The notes: generated by a model from the letters alone, not told the origin. DNA of 64,000 nucleotides from Aquamicrobium sp. LC103 (GCF_001014615.2 NZ_LBCQ02000001.1:620001-684000), one strand, 5' to 3'; counted from the first letter of the stretch, positions 20,291 through 31,758 are shown. A program made the numbers and translations.

Positions 20291-21205
20291 ATGGATTTCC
20301 GCACGATGCCTTCGTTGACATCCGCACTGGTACGGGAGAGGGACTGGTATCTGGGAAATCCCGATCACGTGGTCGACCAGCTCATCGCCGAGCGCGCCAC
20401 CAAGCTTTCGCGCAATCCGCTCTGGCCGGTGCTGCGGCCGGTTCTCTACCGCTGCTTCAACTATCGCCAGGCCGTTTCGATGGCCGACGAGATCGCCGAC
20501 GTCTCCGGCTGGGAGGCGTTCAGCTATCTCAGCGATCTCCTCGCGCTGAACATCTGCATCAAGGGCAAGGAAAACATCCCGGCCACGGGCGGCTTCGTGC
20601 TCGCACCCAGCCATCCGACCGGCATCGCCGACGGCATCGCGGTGTTCGATCTCCTGAAGGATGCCCGCCCCGACATGGCGATCTTCGCCAATCGCGACGC
20701 GCTCAGGGTCACGCCGCAATTCCGCGACATGATCATCCCGGTGGAATGGCGGCAGGGCGAGAAGACACATTCCAAGAGCCGCGACACGCTCGAAATGACG
20801 GCACGCGCCTTCGCCGCCGGCAAGGCGGTGGTGCTGTTCCCATCGGGTCGCATCGCATACTGGAACGAAGGCCGGCTGACCGAGCGGCCCTGGCAGAATT
20901 CGGTGGTCGCGCTCGCGCGCCGCTACAATGTCCCGATCGTTCCCGCCAACATCACCGCGCGCAATTCCGGCCTGTTCTACTTCCTGTCGAAATATTCGAC
21001 CGAATTGCGCGACATGACCGTCTTCCACGAGCTTCTGAACAAGAAGCGCATGTCCTTTACCATCACCGTCGGACGACCGGTCGCGCCCGAACTTCTAGAC
21101 GGCGACGCCGCCGAGGCGACGACGCTGCTCCAGAAATACGCGGTGGAGACGCTGGCGGCCGATCCGGCCGCCGTCTTTTCGCCCGAGAAATCCGTCGCGA
21201 CCTAG
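20291..21205 (+). CDS. Lysophospholipid acyltransferase-like protein (PlsC superfamily)
   Basis: A 304-residue protein with PlsC-type acyltransferase motifs: block I as [10 protein letters not shown] (one residue longer between His and Asp than the classic H-X4-D), block III as [12 protein letters not shown], and block IV as [15 protein letters not shown]. It probably acylates a lysophospholipid or glycerol-phosphate acceptor at the inner membrane. The acceptor is unknown. The ATG at 20291 follows GAAGGAAGGGG, an excellent ribosome binding site; a start 12 codons earlier is rejected. It converges with the transaldolase, sharing four bases at the stops. Confidence 0.87.
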   Translation: MDFRTMPSLTSALVRERDWYLGNPDHVVDQLIAERATKLSRNPLWPVLRPVLYRCFNYRQAVSMADEIADVSGWEAFSYLSDLLALNICIKGKENIPATGGFVLAPSHPTGIADGIAVFDLLKDARPDMAIFANRDALRVTPQFRDMIIPVEWRQGEKTHSKSRDTLEMTARAFAAGKAVVLFPSGRIAYWNEGRLTERPWQNSVVALARRYNVPIVPANITARNSGLFYFLSKYSTELRDMTVFHELLNKKRMSFTITVGRPVAPELLDGDAAEATTLLQKYAVETLAADPAAVFSPEKSVAT

Positions 21206-21855
21206 CCGATCTTCTGGCCGGTCTTCGCCCAATCGGCGAGAAAGGCCTCCAGGCCCTTGTCGGTCAGCGGGTGCTTGACCAGCGCCTTCAGCGTCGCCGG
21301 CGGCACGGTCGCGACATCGGCTCCGATGAGCGCGGCGCGCTTCACATGATCGACGGTGCGGATCGAGGCGGCGAGGATTTCGGTGTCGAAGCCGTAATTG
21401 TCGTAGATCTGCCGGATCTCGGCGATCAGCTCCATTCCGTCGAAGCCCATGTCGTCGAGGCGACCGATGAAGGGCGAAATGAAGGTGGCGCCGGCCTTGC
21501 CTGCCAGCAGCGCCTGATTCGCCGAGAAGCAGAGCGTTACATTGACCTTGCGGCCGTCGGAGGTGATGGCCTTGCACGCCTTCAACCCGTCGAGCGTCAG
21601 CGGCACCTTGATGCAGATGTTGTCGGCGATCTTCGACAGGAAGTCCGCCTCGCGCATCATTTCGCCATACTCGGTGGCGACGACCTCGGCGGAGACCGGA
21701 CCTTCCACGATGCTGCAGATTTCCCTGGTGACCTCGACAATGCTGCCGCCGGACTTCAGGATCAGCGAAGGATTGGTGGTGACGCCGTCGAGCAATCCGA
21801 GATCGTTGAGTTCGCGGATTTCCTTCACGTCGGCGGTGTCGACGAAGAATTTCAT
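21202..21855 (-). CDS. Transaldolase / fructose-6-phosphate aldolase family (type 3B)
   Basis: A 217-residue short transaldolase. Such proteins transfer dihydroxyacetone units in the pentose phosphate pathway, or act as fructose-6-phosphate aldolases. Motifs are [29 protein letters not shown], and the Schiff-base lysine in [15 protein letters not shown], then [20 protein letters not shown] and [12 protein letters not shown]. The ATG at 21855 has AAGGAG upstream. Which of the two activities it has cannot be read from motifs alone. It is divergent from priA. Confidence 0.93.
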   Translation of the reverse strand: MKFFVDTADVKEIRELNDLGLLDGVTTNPSLILKSGGSIVEVTREICSIVEGPVSAEVVATEYGEMMREADFLSKIADNICIKVPLTLDGLKACKAITSDGRKVNVTLCFSANQALLAGKAGATFISPFIGRLDDMGFDGMELIAEIRQIYDNYGFDTEILAASIRTVDHVKRAALIGADVATVPPATLKALVKHPLTDKGLEAFLADWAKTGQKIG

Positions 21856-21908
21856 GGGGTATCTCCTTGGCAATTTCCAGCGTCGCGGGAGGCGCGTCTT
21901 CGTTCGGC

Positions 21909-21926
21909 CTTTGCTCTAACGCAAAG
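21909..21926. repeat. Inverted repeat in the transaldolase / priA divergent region
   Basis: CTTTGC-N6-GCAAAG (21909-21926) is a perfect interrupted palindrome in the 91-base region between two divergent starts. It may be a regulator site; this is positional inference only. Confidence 0.3.
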
Positions 21927-21946
21927 TCCGGGCAAGGTCACCTGCA

Positions 21947-24151
21947 ATGAAACAAGATTCGCCCGAAAGCATGGCGGCTGAAAACCGCAGCGCCGTAGTT
22001 CCCGTGCTGGTCCCGATGCCGGCGGAGCGGCCGTATTCCTATTCCGTGCCGCCGGGCATGACGGCCGTGCCCGGTTCGATCGTGCGCGTGCCGCTCGGGC
22101 CGCGCCAGGTGGCGGGCGTCGTCTGGGACACGCCGGTCGACGCCGTCGACCCGAGGAAGCTGCGGCCGATCGAGGAGGTCTTCGACTGCCCGCCGATCGA
22201 CGAGAAGACGCGCCGCTTCGTGGATTGGATATCCTCCTACACGCTGTCGCCGCCGGGCATGGTGGCGCGGATGCTCCTGCGCGTGCCCGCCGCTTTCGAT
22301 CCCGAACCGCCCCTCGAAGGCATCGTCTGGGCGGGCTCCGAGCCGGATCGGATGACCGATGCTCGCCGCCGCGTGCTGGAGCTCGCCGCCGACGGCCTGG
22401 CCTGGACGCGTTCCGGCATCGCCCACGCCGCCGGCGTGTCGCTGACGGTGGTGGACGGGCTGAAGGCGCAAGGCCTGTTCGAAACGGTGGAAATTCCGCC
22501 GCGCCCGGTGGTGGCGGCGCCCGACCCCGGCTTCGCCGCACCCGAGCTCACGCTCGATCAGACTTCCGCCGCACGAACGCTGCGCGAGAAGGTGGAAAGC
22601 GGCGGCTTTTCCGTCACGCTCCTCGACGGCGTCACCGGTTCGGGCAAGACGGAGGTTTATTTCGAGGCGATCGCGGCCGCGCTGGAAAAGGGCGCGCAGG
22701 TGCTGGTGCTCGTTCCGGAAATCGCGCTGACCCAGCAATTCCTCGAGCGCTTCCACGACCGGTTCGGCGCGCGGCCGGCGGAATGGCATTCGGATCTCGC
22801 GCCGAAAACGCGCGAGCGCGTCTGGCGGCAGGTCGCCGAAGGCCGGGTCCGCGTCGTTGCCGGCGCGCGCTCGGCGCTCTTCCTGCCCTTCAAGGAACTC
22901 GGCCTGATCGTCATCGACGAGGAGCACGACCCGGCCTACAAGCAAGAGGATCGCGTCTTCTACAATGCGCGCGACATGGCGGTGCTGCGCGGCCATCTCG
23001 GCGACTTTCCGGTTGTGCTCGCCTCGGCCACGCCCTCGATCGAAAGCCGGGTCAACGCGCAGCAGGGCCGCTACGGCCGCGTCGTCCTGCCCGGGCGCTT
23101 CGCCGAGGCGGCGCTGCCCGATCTGAAGGCGATCGACATGCGCCGCTCGCCGCCCGCCCGCGGCGGCTTCCTGTCACCGGTCCTGCTCGGAGAGATGAAG
23201 CGCACGCTCGAGCGCGGCGAACAGTCGCTGCTCTTCCTCAACCGGCGCGGCTATGCGCCGCTCACGCTGTGCCGCGTATGTGGCCACCGCTTCCAGTGCC
23301 CGGACTGTTCGAGCTGGCTGGTCGAGCACCGCTTTCGCGGCCAGATCGTCTGCCACCATTGCGGCCACGCCGAGAAGCGGCCCGAAGCCTGCCCCGAATG
23401 CGGCGCGCTCGACCATCTCGTGGCATGCGGCCCCGGCGTGGAGCGGATAGCGGAAGAGGTCGTGGGACATTTCCCCGACGCGCGCACCATCGTGCTCTCC
23501 TCCGACATGCTGGGCGGGGTTAAGCGGCTGCGGCTGGAGCTGGAGGCGATCTCCAAGGGCGAGGCGGACATCGTCATCGGCACGCAGCTCGTCGCCAAGG
23601 GTCACAATTTCCCGAACATGACGCTGGTGGGGGTGGTCGACGCCGATCTGGGGCTCGCCAATGGCGATCCGCGCGCCGCCGAGCGCACCTTCCAGCTTCT
23701 GAGCCAGGTCACCGGGCGTGCCGGGCGGACCGGCAAGAAGAGCGCCGGCCTGCTGCAGACCTATCAGCCGGAACATCCGGTGATGCGCGCGATCGTCTCC
23801 GGCGACGCCGAGACGTTCTACGAACGCGAGATCGCCGAGCGCGAGCGGGCCGCGCTTCCGCCGTTCGGCCGGTTGGCCGGCATCGTGGTCAGCGCGGCCA
23901 CCCGCGCGGAGGCCGAGAGCCACGCGCGTGCGTTGCGCCGTGCCGCGCCGCATTCGAAAGAGATCGCCGTGCTCGGACCGGCCGAGGCGCCGCTGGCGCT
24001 CGTCGCCGGCCGTCACCGCTTCAGGCTGCTGATACACGGTGAACGGCGAGCCGATATGCAGGGCTTCGTCCGCGACTTGCTGATTGCCGGGCCGAGGGCA
24101 AGGGGGTCGGTCAGGGTCCAGGTCGACATCGACCCGCAGAGCTTTTTGTAA
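21947..24151 (+). CDS. priA: Primosomal replication protein N' (PriA helicase)
   Basis: PriA restarts stalled replication forks by loading DnaB. The 734-residue protein has the N-terminal 3'-DNA-binding domain, Walker A in GVTGSGKTEVYF (about residue 228), DEEH in IVIDEEHDPAYKQED, and helicase motifs ATPSIES and IGTQLVAKGHNFPNMT. Eight zinc-binding cysteines are visible (CRVCGHRFQCPDCSSW, CHHCGH, CPECG). The start is the ATG at 21947 (AAGGTC upstream); an internal ATG at 21971 is possible. It ends 11 bases from a convergent toxin gene. Confidence 0.96.
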   Translation: MKQDSPESMAAENRSAVVPVLVPMPAERPYSYSVPPGMTAVPGSIVRVPLGPRQVAGVVWDTPVDAVDPRKLRPIEEVFDCPPIDEKTRRFVDWISSYTLSPPGMVARMLLRVPAAFDPEPPLEGIVWAGSEPDRMTDARRRVLELAADGLAWTRSGIAHAAGVSLTVVDGLKAQGLFETVEIPPRPVVAAPDPGFAAPELTLDQTSAARTLREKVESGGFSVTLLDGVTGSGKTEVYFEAIAAALEKGAQVLVLVPEIALTQQFLERFHDRFGARPAEWHSDLAPKTRERVWRQVAEGRVRVVAGARSALFLPFKELGLIVIDEEHDPAYKQEDRVFYNARDMAVLRGHLGDFPVVLASATPSIESRVNAQQGRYGRVVLPGRFAEAALPDLKAIDMRRSPPARGGFLSPVLLGEMKRTLERGEQSLLFLNRRGYAPLTLCRVCGHRFQCPDCSSWLVEHRFRGQIVCHHCGHAEKRPEACPECGALDHLVACGPGVERIAEEVVGHFPDARTIVLSSDMLGGVKRLRLELEAISKGEADIVIGTQLVAKGHNFPNMTLVGVVDADLGLANGDPRAAERTFQLLSQVTGRAGRTGKKSAGLLQTYQPEHPVMRAIVSGDAETFYEREIAERERAALPPFGRLAGIVVSAATRAEAESHARALRRAAPHSKEIAVLGPAEAPLALVAGRHRFRLLIHGERRADMQGFVRDLLIAGPRARGSVRVQVDIDPQSFL

Positions 24152-24162
24152 ACTTCTGGAAA

Positions 24163-24612
24163 TCAGCCCGGCAGTTTCTCGAAGGGATTGGCGTAGTCTA
24201 CTTCGAGGAATTGGAAATGCCTGCCGTTTGTCGTCAGGAGCGTCATGCCGTGCGTCTTGGCGATCGCAGCGATAAGCACGTCGGCGAGCCCGGGATTGCG
24301 ACCCTTCGCCGTTGCCGCATCATCGATGGCTCCCGCGACCCTCGCAACATTCGCATCTATTGCGGCGATACGATCGCCGAACAATCCTATCAGGCCGTCG
24401 AGCCATTCTCCCAGCCGATCCGCGCGGACATCGCCCCCGGCCCGCCGCAGCTTGCGGACGTCCCTCTCGATTTCCGCAACGGCGATCGACGGGATGAAGA
24501 GCGTTTCGGCTTCGCCCTGTTCCGCCATCCAGCGCTTGATTCCCTCGGAAGCGGGTGATCGCTCAGGAGCGAATGCGGAGAGGACCGACGTGTCCAACAG
24601 GAAACGCGTCAA
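24163..24612 (-). CDS. PIN-domain toxin (VapC-like) of a Phd/VapC pair
   Basis: A 149-residue PIN ribonuclease: Asp in FLLDTSVLSAF, Glu in SIAVAEIERDVRKL, Asp in GLADVLIAAIAKTHG, and Asn (not Asp) in LLTTNGRHFQF at the fourth position, a frequent substitution in FitB/VapC proteins. The ATG overlaps the antitoxin stop by four bases (ATGA), the classic toxin-antitoxin coupling. It probably cleaves RNA when unbound. It converges with priA. Confidence 0.92.
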   Translation of the reverse strand: MTRFLLDTSVLSAFAPERSPASEGIKRWMAEQGEAETLFIPSIAVAEIERDVRKLRRAGGDVRADRLGEWLDGLIGLFGDRIAAIDANVARVAGAIDDAATAKGRNPGLADVLIAAIAKTHGMTLLTTNGRHFQFLEVDYANPFEKLPG

Positions 24613-24851
24613 AGCTTCACCTCGCGCATCCTGCTCTCGCTGCGCTCGAATTCCACTCCACCGGGAAACTCCGTAAGAAACGTTCCGAGATTTGGCCTGT
24701 GCAGCGGATAAAGCTTGCGCGCGTCCTCGACCGATACGACGACCGCCGCCGGCTTGCCGTGCCGGGTGATGATCGTCGGCTCGCCGTTCTCGGCCGCGTC
24801 GATCAACGCGGACAATCCGGCTTTCGCCTCTCGAACCTGCACGGTTTTCAT
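24609..24851 (-). CDS. Phd/YefM-family antitoxin
   Basis: An 80-residue antitoxin. It begins MKTVQVREAKAGLSALIDAA, then GEPTIITRHGKPAAVVVS, the Phd/YefM DNA-binding fold, followed by a flexible C-terminal tail that should block the PIN toxin. The ATG at 24851 has GGAG upstream; the longer frame to 24935 is rejected. Pairs of this kind repress their own operon; a candidate promoter lies just upstream. Confidence 0.92.
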   Translation of the reverse strand: MKTVQVREAKAGLSALIDAAENGEPTIITRHGKPAAVVVSVEDARKLYPLHRPNLGTFLTEFPGGVEFERSESRMREVKL

Positions 24852-24881
24852 AGCCACTCCATTGTGGTCACATGTAGTCAT

Positions 24882-24909
24882 AATATAATGTTGAGGAAGA
24901 AAGCGCAAA
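24882..24909 (-). promoter_or_regulatory. Candidate promoter of the Phd/VapC operon
   Basis: Read on the minus strand, TTTGCG (24904-24909) and TATATT (24882-24887) are separated by 16 bases, just upstream of the antitoxin gene. The stretch is AT-rich compared with its surroundings. Below the -10, an ACATGT-centred region (about 24869-24874) could be where the antitoxin binds. Confidence 0.35.
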
Positions 24910-24944
24910 GGCAATTGCAAGCCAGTCGACGGCACTTGCCGCGA

Positions 24945-25754
24945 TCAGCGGAAATCGAGCAGCAATGCCCGATGATCGGACACTTCCGGCGCCGCGACGA
25001 CATCGAAGTGCCGGACATCGACTTCAGGCGTGACCAGCATGTAGTCGGCGAAACGTCCGTTCTTTTCGTAGTAGGAGGTTCGCGTGTCGGAGAAGCCGCG
25101 CGTGGTCACCAGGTCGGAAAGCCCGAGACGTCCCAGTTCGTCGAAGGTCACGCTGTCCGGCAGCACGTTGAAGTCGCCGCACACGATCAGGCGTTCGCCC
25201 TCGCGCCGCACGTTGCCCACGAGGCCGGCCAGCGCGCGTGCCTGCTCGCGGCGCGCGGGCGTGTCGCCCTTTCCGGCCGTGTCGCGGAGGCCGTGCATCT
25301 GGGCGATCGTCACGGTGAAGCCGTCCTCGTAATCCATCAGCCGGAAGCAATGCGCATTCCTGGCGCGCGGATGACCGCCCCAGCCATTGCCGGAAAAACC
25401 GCCATGAACGAAATCCATCGCCTGGGCGATCACCGGCAGGTCGGATCGGATAAAGGTCGCCAGTCCGAATTCGGAAGGCACGATCGTTTCGCCGTCGAAA
25501 AGGTCGCCGCGCGCGGCCGGCGCGAAAAAGGCATCGTGGGTGGGGAGCGCCGCCCTTATCTCCTCGTAGAGATTTGCCCTCTGGAGAAGTTCGTGGCTCC
25601 CGTCTCGATAGACGAGCCAGTCGGCCTCGGATGCGGGGGTGCGCACGACCTCCTGCAGGCACAGGACGTCCGCGCCGCAGCTTGCCAGATATTCCATCAG
25701 CGGAGCATGCAGCCTGCCGCCCCAGACGTTCAGAGAAACGACACGCAACGTCAC
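24945..25754 (-). CDS. Endonuclease/exonuclease/phosphatase family protein
   Basis: A 269-residue Mg2+-dependent phosphodiesterase or phosphatase of the DNase I-like fold. Motifs are SLNVWGGRLHAPLM, CLQEVVRTP (metal Glu), QMHGLRDTAGKGDTP, VCGDFNVLPDS and the catalytic VSDHRALL. The start is a GTG at 25754 with GGGAG nearby. Substrate (nucleic acid, phospholipid or sugar phosphate) is not inferable. No signal peptide is visible, so it is probably cytoplasmic. A second member of this fold lies at 43.5 kb. Confidence 0.88.
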   Translation of the reverse strand: MTLRVVSLNVWGGRLHAPLMEYLASCGADVLCLQEVVRTPASEADWLVYRDGSHELLQRANLYEEIRAALPTHDAFFAPAARGDLFDGETIVPSEFGLATFIRSDLPVIAQAMDFVHGGFSGNGWGGHPRARNAHCFRLMDYEDGFTVTIAQMHGLRDTAGKGDTPARREQARALAGLVGNVRREGERLIVCGDFNVLPDSVTFDELGRLGLSDLVTTRGFSDTRTSYYEKNGRFADYMLVTPEVDVRHFDVVAAPEVSDHRALLLDFR

Positions 25755-25963
25755 ACCGATCTCCCGCTTCCATGCGATTCGTCATCCTTGTCGAAGGCGG
25801 GAGCACCGGCAAGAGCCGCATGCCTTCGAAAAATCGGCAAGGTTCGGCAATCTTCCTGTGAAATGCGCACCGCCGAAGCCGTCTTCGTGCTCTGCCGTCT
25901 GGCATGTGCGGCAGCCTTCTATAGAATGCGGCGCGGATTCATCCCACCTTCGAGGGGACTCAT

Positions 25964-26359
25964 ATGGGAATCGCATTTCCATGGCCGATGAGCCAGGGCG
26001 AGTGGCTGGCGTGGACGTCGGCCGCGGTCACGATCCTGTTCGGCCTGATCATGTTGTTCGCGCCGCGCATCACATTGCGCGTCCTGCGGCTGCAACCCCG
26101 GGAGAATCATCCCGAGGCGGTCGGAGAGGCTAGGACGAGCCTTGCCGGCTTTTATCTGGGCGTCGGCCTCGCCTGCATCCTGCTGGCGCAGCCGCTTCTC
26201 TACATCGCGCTCGGTTTCAGTTGGGGACTGGCGGCTTTCGGCAGGATCGTCTCGATGCTCTCCGACAACGGCAACACCTTCTACAACTGGATCGCGCTGG
26301 TGCTCCAGGCGGTGCTTGCGGCCTTCGCGCTCAGCTTCGCGCTGGGGCTGATTGCCTGA
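25964..26359 (+). CDS. Small conserved membrane protein, unknown function
   Basis: 131 residues with about four hydrophobic segments (WLAWTSAAVTILFGLIMLFA; FYLGVGLACILLAQPLLYIA; a third near LAAFGRIVSML; WIALVLQAVLAAFALSFALG). No catalytic motif is seen. It resembles the DUF4345-type small membrane proteins of alphaproteobacteria, but I cannot confirm this. The ATG follows GAGGGGACTC, a good ribosome binding site. It stands upstream of the ATP synthase operon with its own 240-base gap. Confidence 0.7.
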   Translation: MGIAFPWPMSQGEWLAWTSAAVTILFGLIMLFAPRITLRVLRLQPRENHPEAVGEARTSLAGFYLGVGLACILLAQPLLYIALGFSWGLAAFGRIVSMLSDNGNTFYNWIALVLQAVLAAFALSFALGLIA

Positions 26360-26431
26360 TTTCGGAGGGCGTGTCCGTCGATTGCGACAGGCATGCGACA
26401 AAACTGCCGCAAATCCATGGTCCTCGGCGTG

Positions 26432-26459
26432 TTGCGAGTCGCGGAAGCCTGTGCTAGAC
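26432..26459 (+). promoter_or_regulatory. Candidate promoter of the atpHAGDC operon
   Basis: TTGCGA (26432-26437) and CTAGAC (26454-26459) are 16 bases apart, matching the rhizobial housekeeping pattern with a CTA-type -10. This would give an mRNA leader of about 130 bases before atpH. Confidence 0.45.
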
Positions 26460-26599
26460 GGCAATCGACTTTTGGCCGAGGGGCGTTGCGAGCCAATCAA
26501 CCCGGTCGGGAAAAATCAACAAGGTCAAAGATTTAGCCAGAGTTCAACGCTCCAGTAGCAAAATCTTGCGGCCTGTCAGGCAGAGAGAAACGACGGTCC

Positions 26600-27160
26600 G
26601 TGGCACAGTCTGGTTCGATGATCTCCGGTGTAGCTGAACGATATGCTCGTTCGCTGTTCGAACTCGCTTCCGATGCAAAGGCAATCTCCAAGGTCGAAAC
26701 CGACCTTGCGCGTTTCGAGGGTCTGCTCGAAGGCAGTGCCGATCTGCGGCGCCTGATCGAAAGCCCGGTATTTTCGGCCGACGACCAGCTCAAGGCGATT
26801 TCCGCGGTCGCCGACAAGGCGAAGATTACCGGTCTCGTCGGCAATTTCCTGCGTGTGGTGGCCAAGAACCGCCGCCTCTTCGCCGTTCCCGGCATGATCC
26901 GTGCGTTCCGCAAGATCGTCGCCGAGAGCCGCGGCGAGACCGTTGCCGAGGTTACCGCAGCCCATGCGCTGACGGCCGCGCAGCAGACGGAACTCAAGGC
27001 CGCGCTCAAGGGCGTTGCCGGCAAGGACGTCTCGATCAATGTCACGGTCGATCCCTCCATTCTCGGTGGTCTCGTCGTCAAGGTCGGATCGCGCCAGATC
27101 GACACGTCGCTCAAAACAAAACTCAATTCGCTTAAGCTCGCACTGAAAGAGGTCGGCTGA
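26600..27160 (+). CDS. atpH: ATP synthase F1 delta subunit
   Basis: The delta subunit (OSCP homologue) links F1 to the peripheral stalk. The 186-residue protein has the family blocks [42 protein letters not shown] and [20 protein letters not shown]. It starts with GTG at 26600; an ATG six codons in ([10 protein letters not shown]) is the alternative. It is the first gene of atpHAGDC and overlaps atpA by one base. The F0 genes are not in this window, as expected for alphaproteobacteria, where F0 and F1 operons are separate. Confidence 0.97.
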   Translation: MAQSGSMISGVAERYARSLFELASDAKAISKVETDLARFEGLLEGSADLRRLIESPVFSADDQLKAISAVADKAKITGLVGNFLRVVAKNRRLFAVPGMIRAFRKIVAESRGETVAEVTAAHALTAAQQTELKAALKGVAGKDVSINVTVDPSILGGLVVKVGSRQIDTSLKTKLNSLKLALKEVG

Positions 27161-28689
27161 TGGATATCCGCGCCGCGGAAATTTCCGCAATTCTGAAAGA
27201 TCAGATCAAGAATTTCGGCAAGGAGGCTGAGGTCTCCGAGGTCGGTCAGGTTCTCTCCGTCGGCGACGGCATCGCGCGCGTCTATGGCCTCGACAACGTC
27301 CAGGCGGGCGAGATGGTCGAGTTCCCCGGCGGCATCCGCGGCATGGCGCTGAACCTCGAAGCCGACAATGTCGGCGTCGTCATCTTCGGCAACGACCGCG
27401 ACATCAAGGAAGGCGACACCGTCAAGCGCACCGGCGCGATCGTGGACGTGCCGGTCGGTCCGGAGCTGCTCGGCCGCGTGGTCGACGCGCTCGGCAATCC
27501 GATCGACGGCAAGGGCCCGATCAAGGCCAAGGAACGCCGCCGCGTCGACGTCAAGGCCCCCGGCATCATTCCCCGCAAGTCGGTGCACGAGCCGATGTCG
27601 ACCGGCCTCAAGGCCATCGACGCGCTCATCCCGGTCGGTCGCGGTCAGCGCGAGCTGGTCATCGGCGATCGCCAGACCGGCAAGACCGCCATCATTCTCG
27701 ATACCTTCCTCAACCAGAAGCCGCTCAACGACGGCGACGACGAGAGCCAGAAGCTCTACTGCGTCTACGTCGCCGTCGGCCAGAAGCGCTCGACCGTCGC
27801 CCAGCTCGTGAAGGTGCTCGAGGAGCGCGGCGCGCTCGAATATTCGATCATCATCGCCGCGACCGCTTCGGATCCGGCCCCGCTGCAGTACATCGCGCCT
27901 TTCGCCGGCTGCGCCATGGGCGAATATTTCCGCGACAGCGGCAAGCACGCTCTCATCGCCTATGACGATCTGACCAAGCAGGCGGTCGCCTATCGCCAGA
28001 TGTCGCTGCTGCTGCGCCGTCCGCCGGGCCGCGAGGCCTATCCGGGCGACGTCTTCTACCTGCATTCCCGCCTGCTGGAGCGCGCGGCGAAGATGAGCGA
28101 CGAGATGGGCGCCGGTTCGTTGACCGCCCTTCCGGTCATCGAGACGCAGGCCAACGACGTCTCTGCCTACATCCCGACCAACGTGATCTCGATCACCGAC
28201 GGCCAGATCTTCCTCGAGACCAATCTGTTCTTCCAGGGCATCCGCCCGGCCGTGAACGTCGGCCTCTCGGTGTCGCGCGTCGGCTCGGCCGCGCAGATCA
28301 AGGCGATGAAGCAGGTTGCCGGCTCGATCAAGGGCGAGCTCGCGCAGTATCGCGAGATGGCCGCCTTCGCGCAGTTCGGTTCGGATCTCGACGCCGCCAC
28401 GCAGCGCCTGCTGAACCGCGGCGCCCGCCTGACGGAGCTCCTCAAGCAGCCGCAGTTCTCGCCGCTGAAGACCGAGGAGCAGGTCGCGGTGATCTTCGCC
28501 GGCGTCAATGGCTATCTCGACAAGCTGGCGCTCAACCAGGTGTCGAAGTTCGAGCAGGGGCTGCTGGTCCACATGCGCTCGGACGGCAAGGACGTCCTGG
28601 ACGCCATCCGCAAGGAGAAGGCGCTTTCCGACGACCTGCGCGCCAAGCTCAAGGCCGAAATCGACGCTTTCGCCAAGAATTTCGCCTGA
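27160..28689 (+). CDS. atpA: ATP synthase F1 alpha subunit
   Basis: The non-catalytic nucleotide-binding subunit of the F1 hexamer, 509 residues, full length. Walker A is [10 protein letters not shown], and the alpha-specific [40 protein letters not shown], and the arginine-finger region [19 protein letters not shown] are present. ATG overlaps the atpH stop as TGATG, giving coupled translation. N-terminal [18 protein letters not shown] binds the delta subunit. Confidence 0.99.
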   Translation: MDIRAAEISAILKDQIKNFGKEAEVSEVGQVLSVGDGIARVYGLDNVQAGEMVEFPGGIRGMALNLEADNVGVVIFGNDRDIKEGDTVKRTGAIVDVPVGPELLGRVVDALGNPIDGKGPIKAKERRRVDVKAPGIIPRKSVHEPMSTGLKAIDALIPVGRGQRELVIGDRQTGKTAIILDTFLNQKPLNDGDDESQKLYCVYVAVGQKRSTVAQLVKVLEERGALEYSIIIAATASDPAPLQYIAPFAGCAMGEYFRDSGKHALIAYDDLTKQAVAYRQMSLLLRRPPGREAYPGDVFYLHSRLLERAAKMSDEMGAGSLTALPVIETQANDVSAYIPTNVISITDGQIFLETNLFFQGIRPAVNVGLSVSRVGSAAQIKAMKQVAGSIKGELAQYREMAAFAQFGSDLDAATQRLLNRGARLTELLKQPQFSPLKTEEQVAVIFAGVNGYLDKLALNQVSKFEQGLLVHMRSDGKDVLDAIRKEKALSDDLRAKLKAEIDAFAKNFA

Positions 28690-28722
28690 GGCCGTCCGGA
28701 AAACCAGAGTTAGGGTAGCCGC

Positions 28723-29598
28723 ATGGCTTCACTGAAAGACCTTCGCAACCGCATCGCCTCGGTCAAGGCGACGCAGAAGATCACCAAGGCGATGCAGATG
28801 GTCGCCGCGGCGAAGCTGCGCCGTGCCCAGGAGGCCGCCGAGGCCGCGCGTCCCTATTCGGAGCGCATGGCGGCGGTGTTGGCCAATATCGGCCAGGCGG
28901 TGACGGGCACCGACGCTCCGCCGCTGATGGCAGGCACCGGCAGGGACGACGTTCATCTGCTGATCGTCGCCACCGCCGAGCGCGGCCTGTGCGGCGGCTT
29001 CAACTCGCAGATCGCGCGCCTCGCCCGCGAGCATGTCCGCAAGCTGCTCGCCGAGGGCAAGACGGTGAAGATCATCACCGTCGGCAAGAAGGGCTACGAC
29101 ATCCTTCGCCGCGACTTCCAGAAGCTGATCATCGATCGGGTGGAGCTGCGCGACGCCAAGCAGGTCGGCTTCGTGCACGCCGACGGCATTGCGAAGAAGG
29201 TGATCTCGCTCTTCAACGAAGGCGGTTTCGACGTCGCCACGCTGTTCTATTCCGAGTTCAAGTCGGTGATCAGCCAGGTGCCGACGGCACAGCAGCTCAT
29301 CCCCGCCTCGACCCCCGCGGTCGAGTCGGAAGCGGGCGGCAGCGCCCTCTACGAATACGAGCCGGAAGCGGGCGAAATCCTCGCGGATCTCATCCCGCGC
29401 AACATCTCGGTGCAGGTCTTCCGCGCGCTGCTGGAAAACGCAGCCGGCGAGATGGGCGCCAAGATGACCGCGATGGACAACGCCACGCGCAATGCCGGCG
29501 ACATGATCAACAAGCTTTCGATCACCTACAACCGTCAGCGCCAGGCGCAGATCACGAAGGAACTGATCGAAATCATTTCGGGCGCCGAAGCGCTCTAG
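28723..29598 (+). CDS. atpG: ATP synthase F1 gamma subunit
   Basis: The central rotor shaft, 291 residues. Conserved N-terminal helix ([20 protein letters not shown] then [13 protein letters not shown]) and C-terminal helix ([35 protein letters not shown]) are intact, with the middle [12 protein letters not shown]. It is 33 bases from atpA and 75 bases from atpD. Confidence 0.99.
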   Translation: MASLKDLRNRIASVKATQKITKAMQMVAAAKLRRAQEAAEAARPYSERMAAVLANIGQAVTGTDAPPLMAGTGRDDVHLLIVATAERGLCGGFNSQIARLAREHVRKLLAEGKTVKIITVGKKGYDILRRDFQKLIIDRVELRDAKQVGFVHADGIAKKVISLFNEGGFDVATLFYSEFKSVISQVPTAQQLIPASTPAVESEAGGSALYEYEPEAGEILADLIPRNISVQVFRALLENAAGEMGAKMTAMDNATRNAGDMINKLSITYNRQRQAQITKELIEIISGAEAL

Positions 29599-29634
29599 TC
29601 GCCCGATCGCGGAAGGCAACGCGCCTTCGCGTGA

Positions 29635-31245
<1,611 letters not shown>

Positions 31246-31250
31246 GGCAG

Positions 31251-31343
31251 GCGAATAGCGAACAGGGAGTAGCGAATAGGGAAACAGTCGACGGTGCGGG
31301 ATAGCCTTCCAACTATTCGCCATTCGCCATCCGCTATTCGCTA
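31251..31343. repeat. Imperfect hairpin repeat between atpD and atpC
   Basis: The whole 105-base atpD-atpC gap is built of short units of the type GCGAATAG / CTATTCGC. The left arm (31251-31283) carries GCGAATAGCG and AGCGAATAG, and the right arm (31311-31343) their complements (CTATTCGC, CATTCGC, CGCTATTCGC). They can fold into a long imperfect hairpin. It resembles the dispersed intergenic GCGAATAG-type repeats of rhizobial genomes. It may stabilise or modulate the atpD/atpC mRNA; the function is inferred. Confidence 0.75.
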
Positions 31344-31350
31344 ATAAGAC

Positions 31351-31758
31351 ATGGCTGACGCTTTCAAGTTCGAACTGGTCTCGCCCGAGCGACTCCTCGT
31401 TTCGGAGCAGGTCGAATCGGTGGTCATTCCGGGAACGGAAGGCGAGATGACCGTCATGGCCAACCACGCCCCGCTGATGACCACGGTCAAGCCAGGCGTC
31501 GTGACGGTGAAGACGGCGGCCGGCGCGGAAGAGCGCTATGTCGTGTTCGGCGGCTTTGCCGACGTCCTTCCCGAGGCCTGCACGCTGCTCGCGGAGTCCG
31601 CGGTGGCCGTTCGCGACATCGATCGCGACGACCTCGCCCGCCGCATCCAGGACGTGAAGGAAGACGTTACCGATGCCAAGGACGACCTTTCCCGCACCAA
31701 GGCGGAGGAGCTGCTCGGCCAGCTCACCACGCTGGAAGGCGCGTTGCGGGCGGCCTGA
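31351..31758 (+). CDS. atpC: ATP synthase F1 epsilon subunit
   Basis: Inhibitory rotor subunit, 135 residues. The N-terminal beta-sandwich is evident (FELVSPERLLVSEQVESVVI, GTEGEMTVMANHAPLMTTVK), followed by a C-terminal helical region that is acidic (DVKEDVTDAKDDLSRTKAEE). The Shine-Dalgarno is weak (AATAAG), and the gene sits after a hairpin repeat, so its expression may be tuned separately from atpD. It ends the operon; a strong terminator follows. Confidence 0.97.
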   Translation: MADAFKFELVSPERLLVSEQVESVVIPGTEGEMTVMANHAPLMTTVKPGVVTVKTAAGAEERYVVFGGFADVLPEACTLLAESAVAVRDIDRDDLARRIQDVKEDVTDAKDDLSRTKAEELLGQLTTLEGALRAA

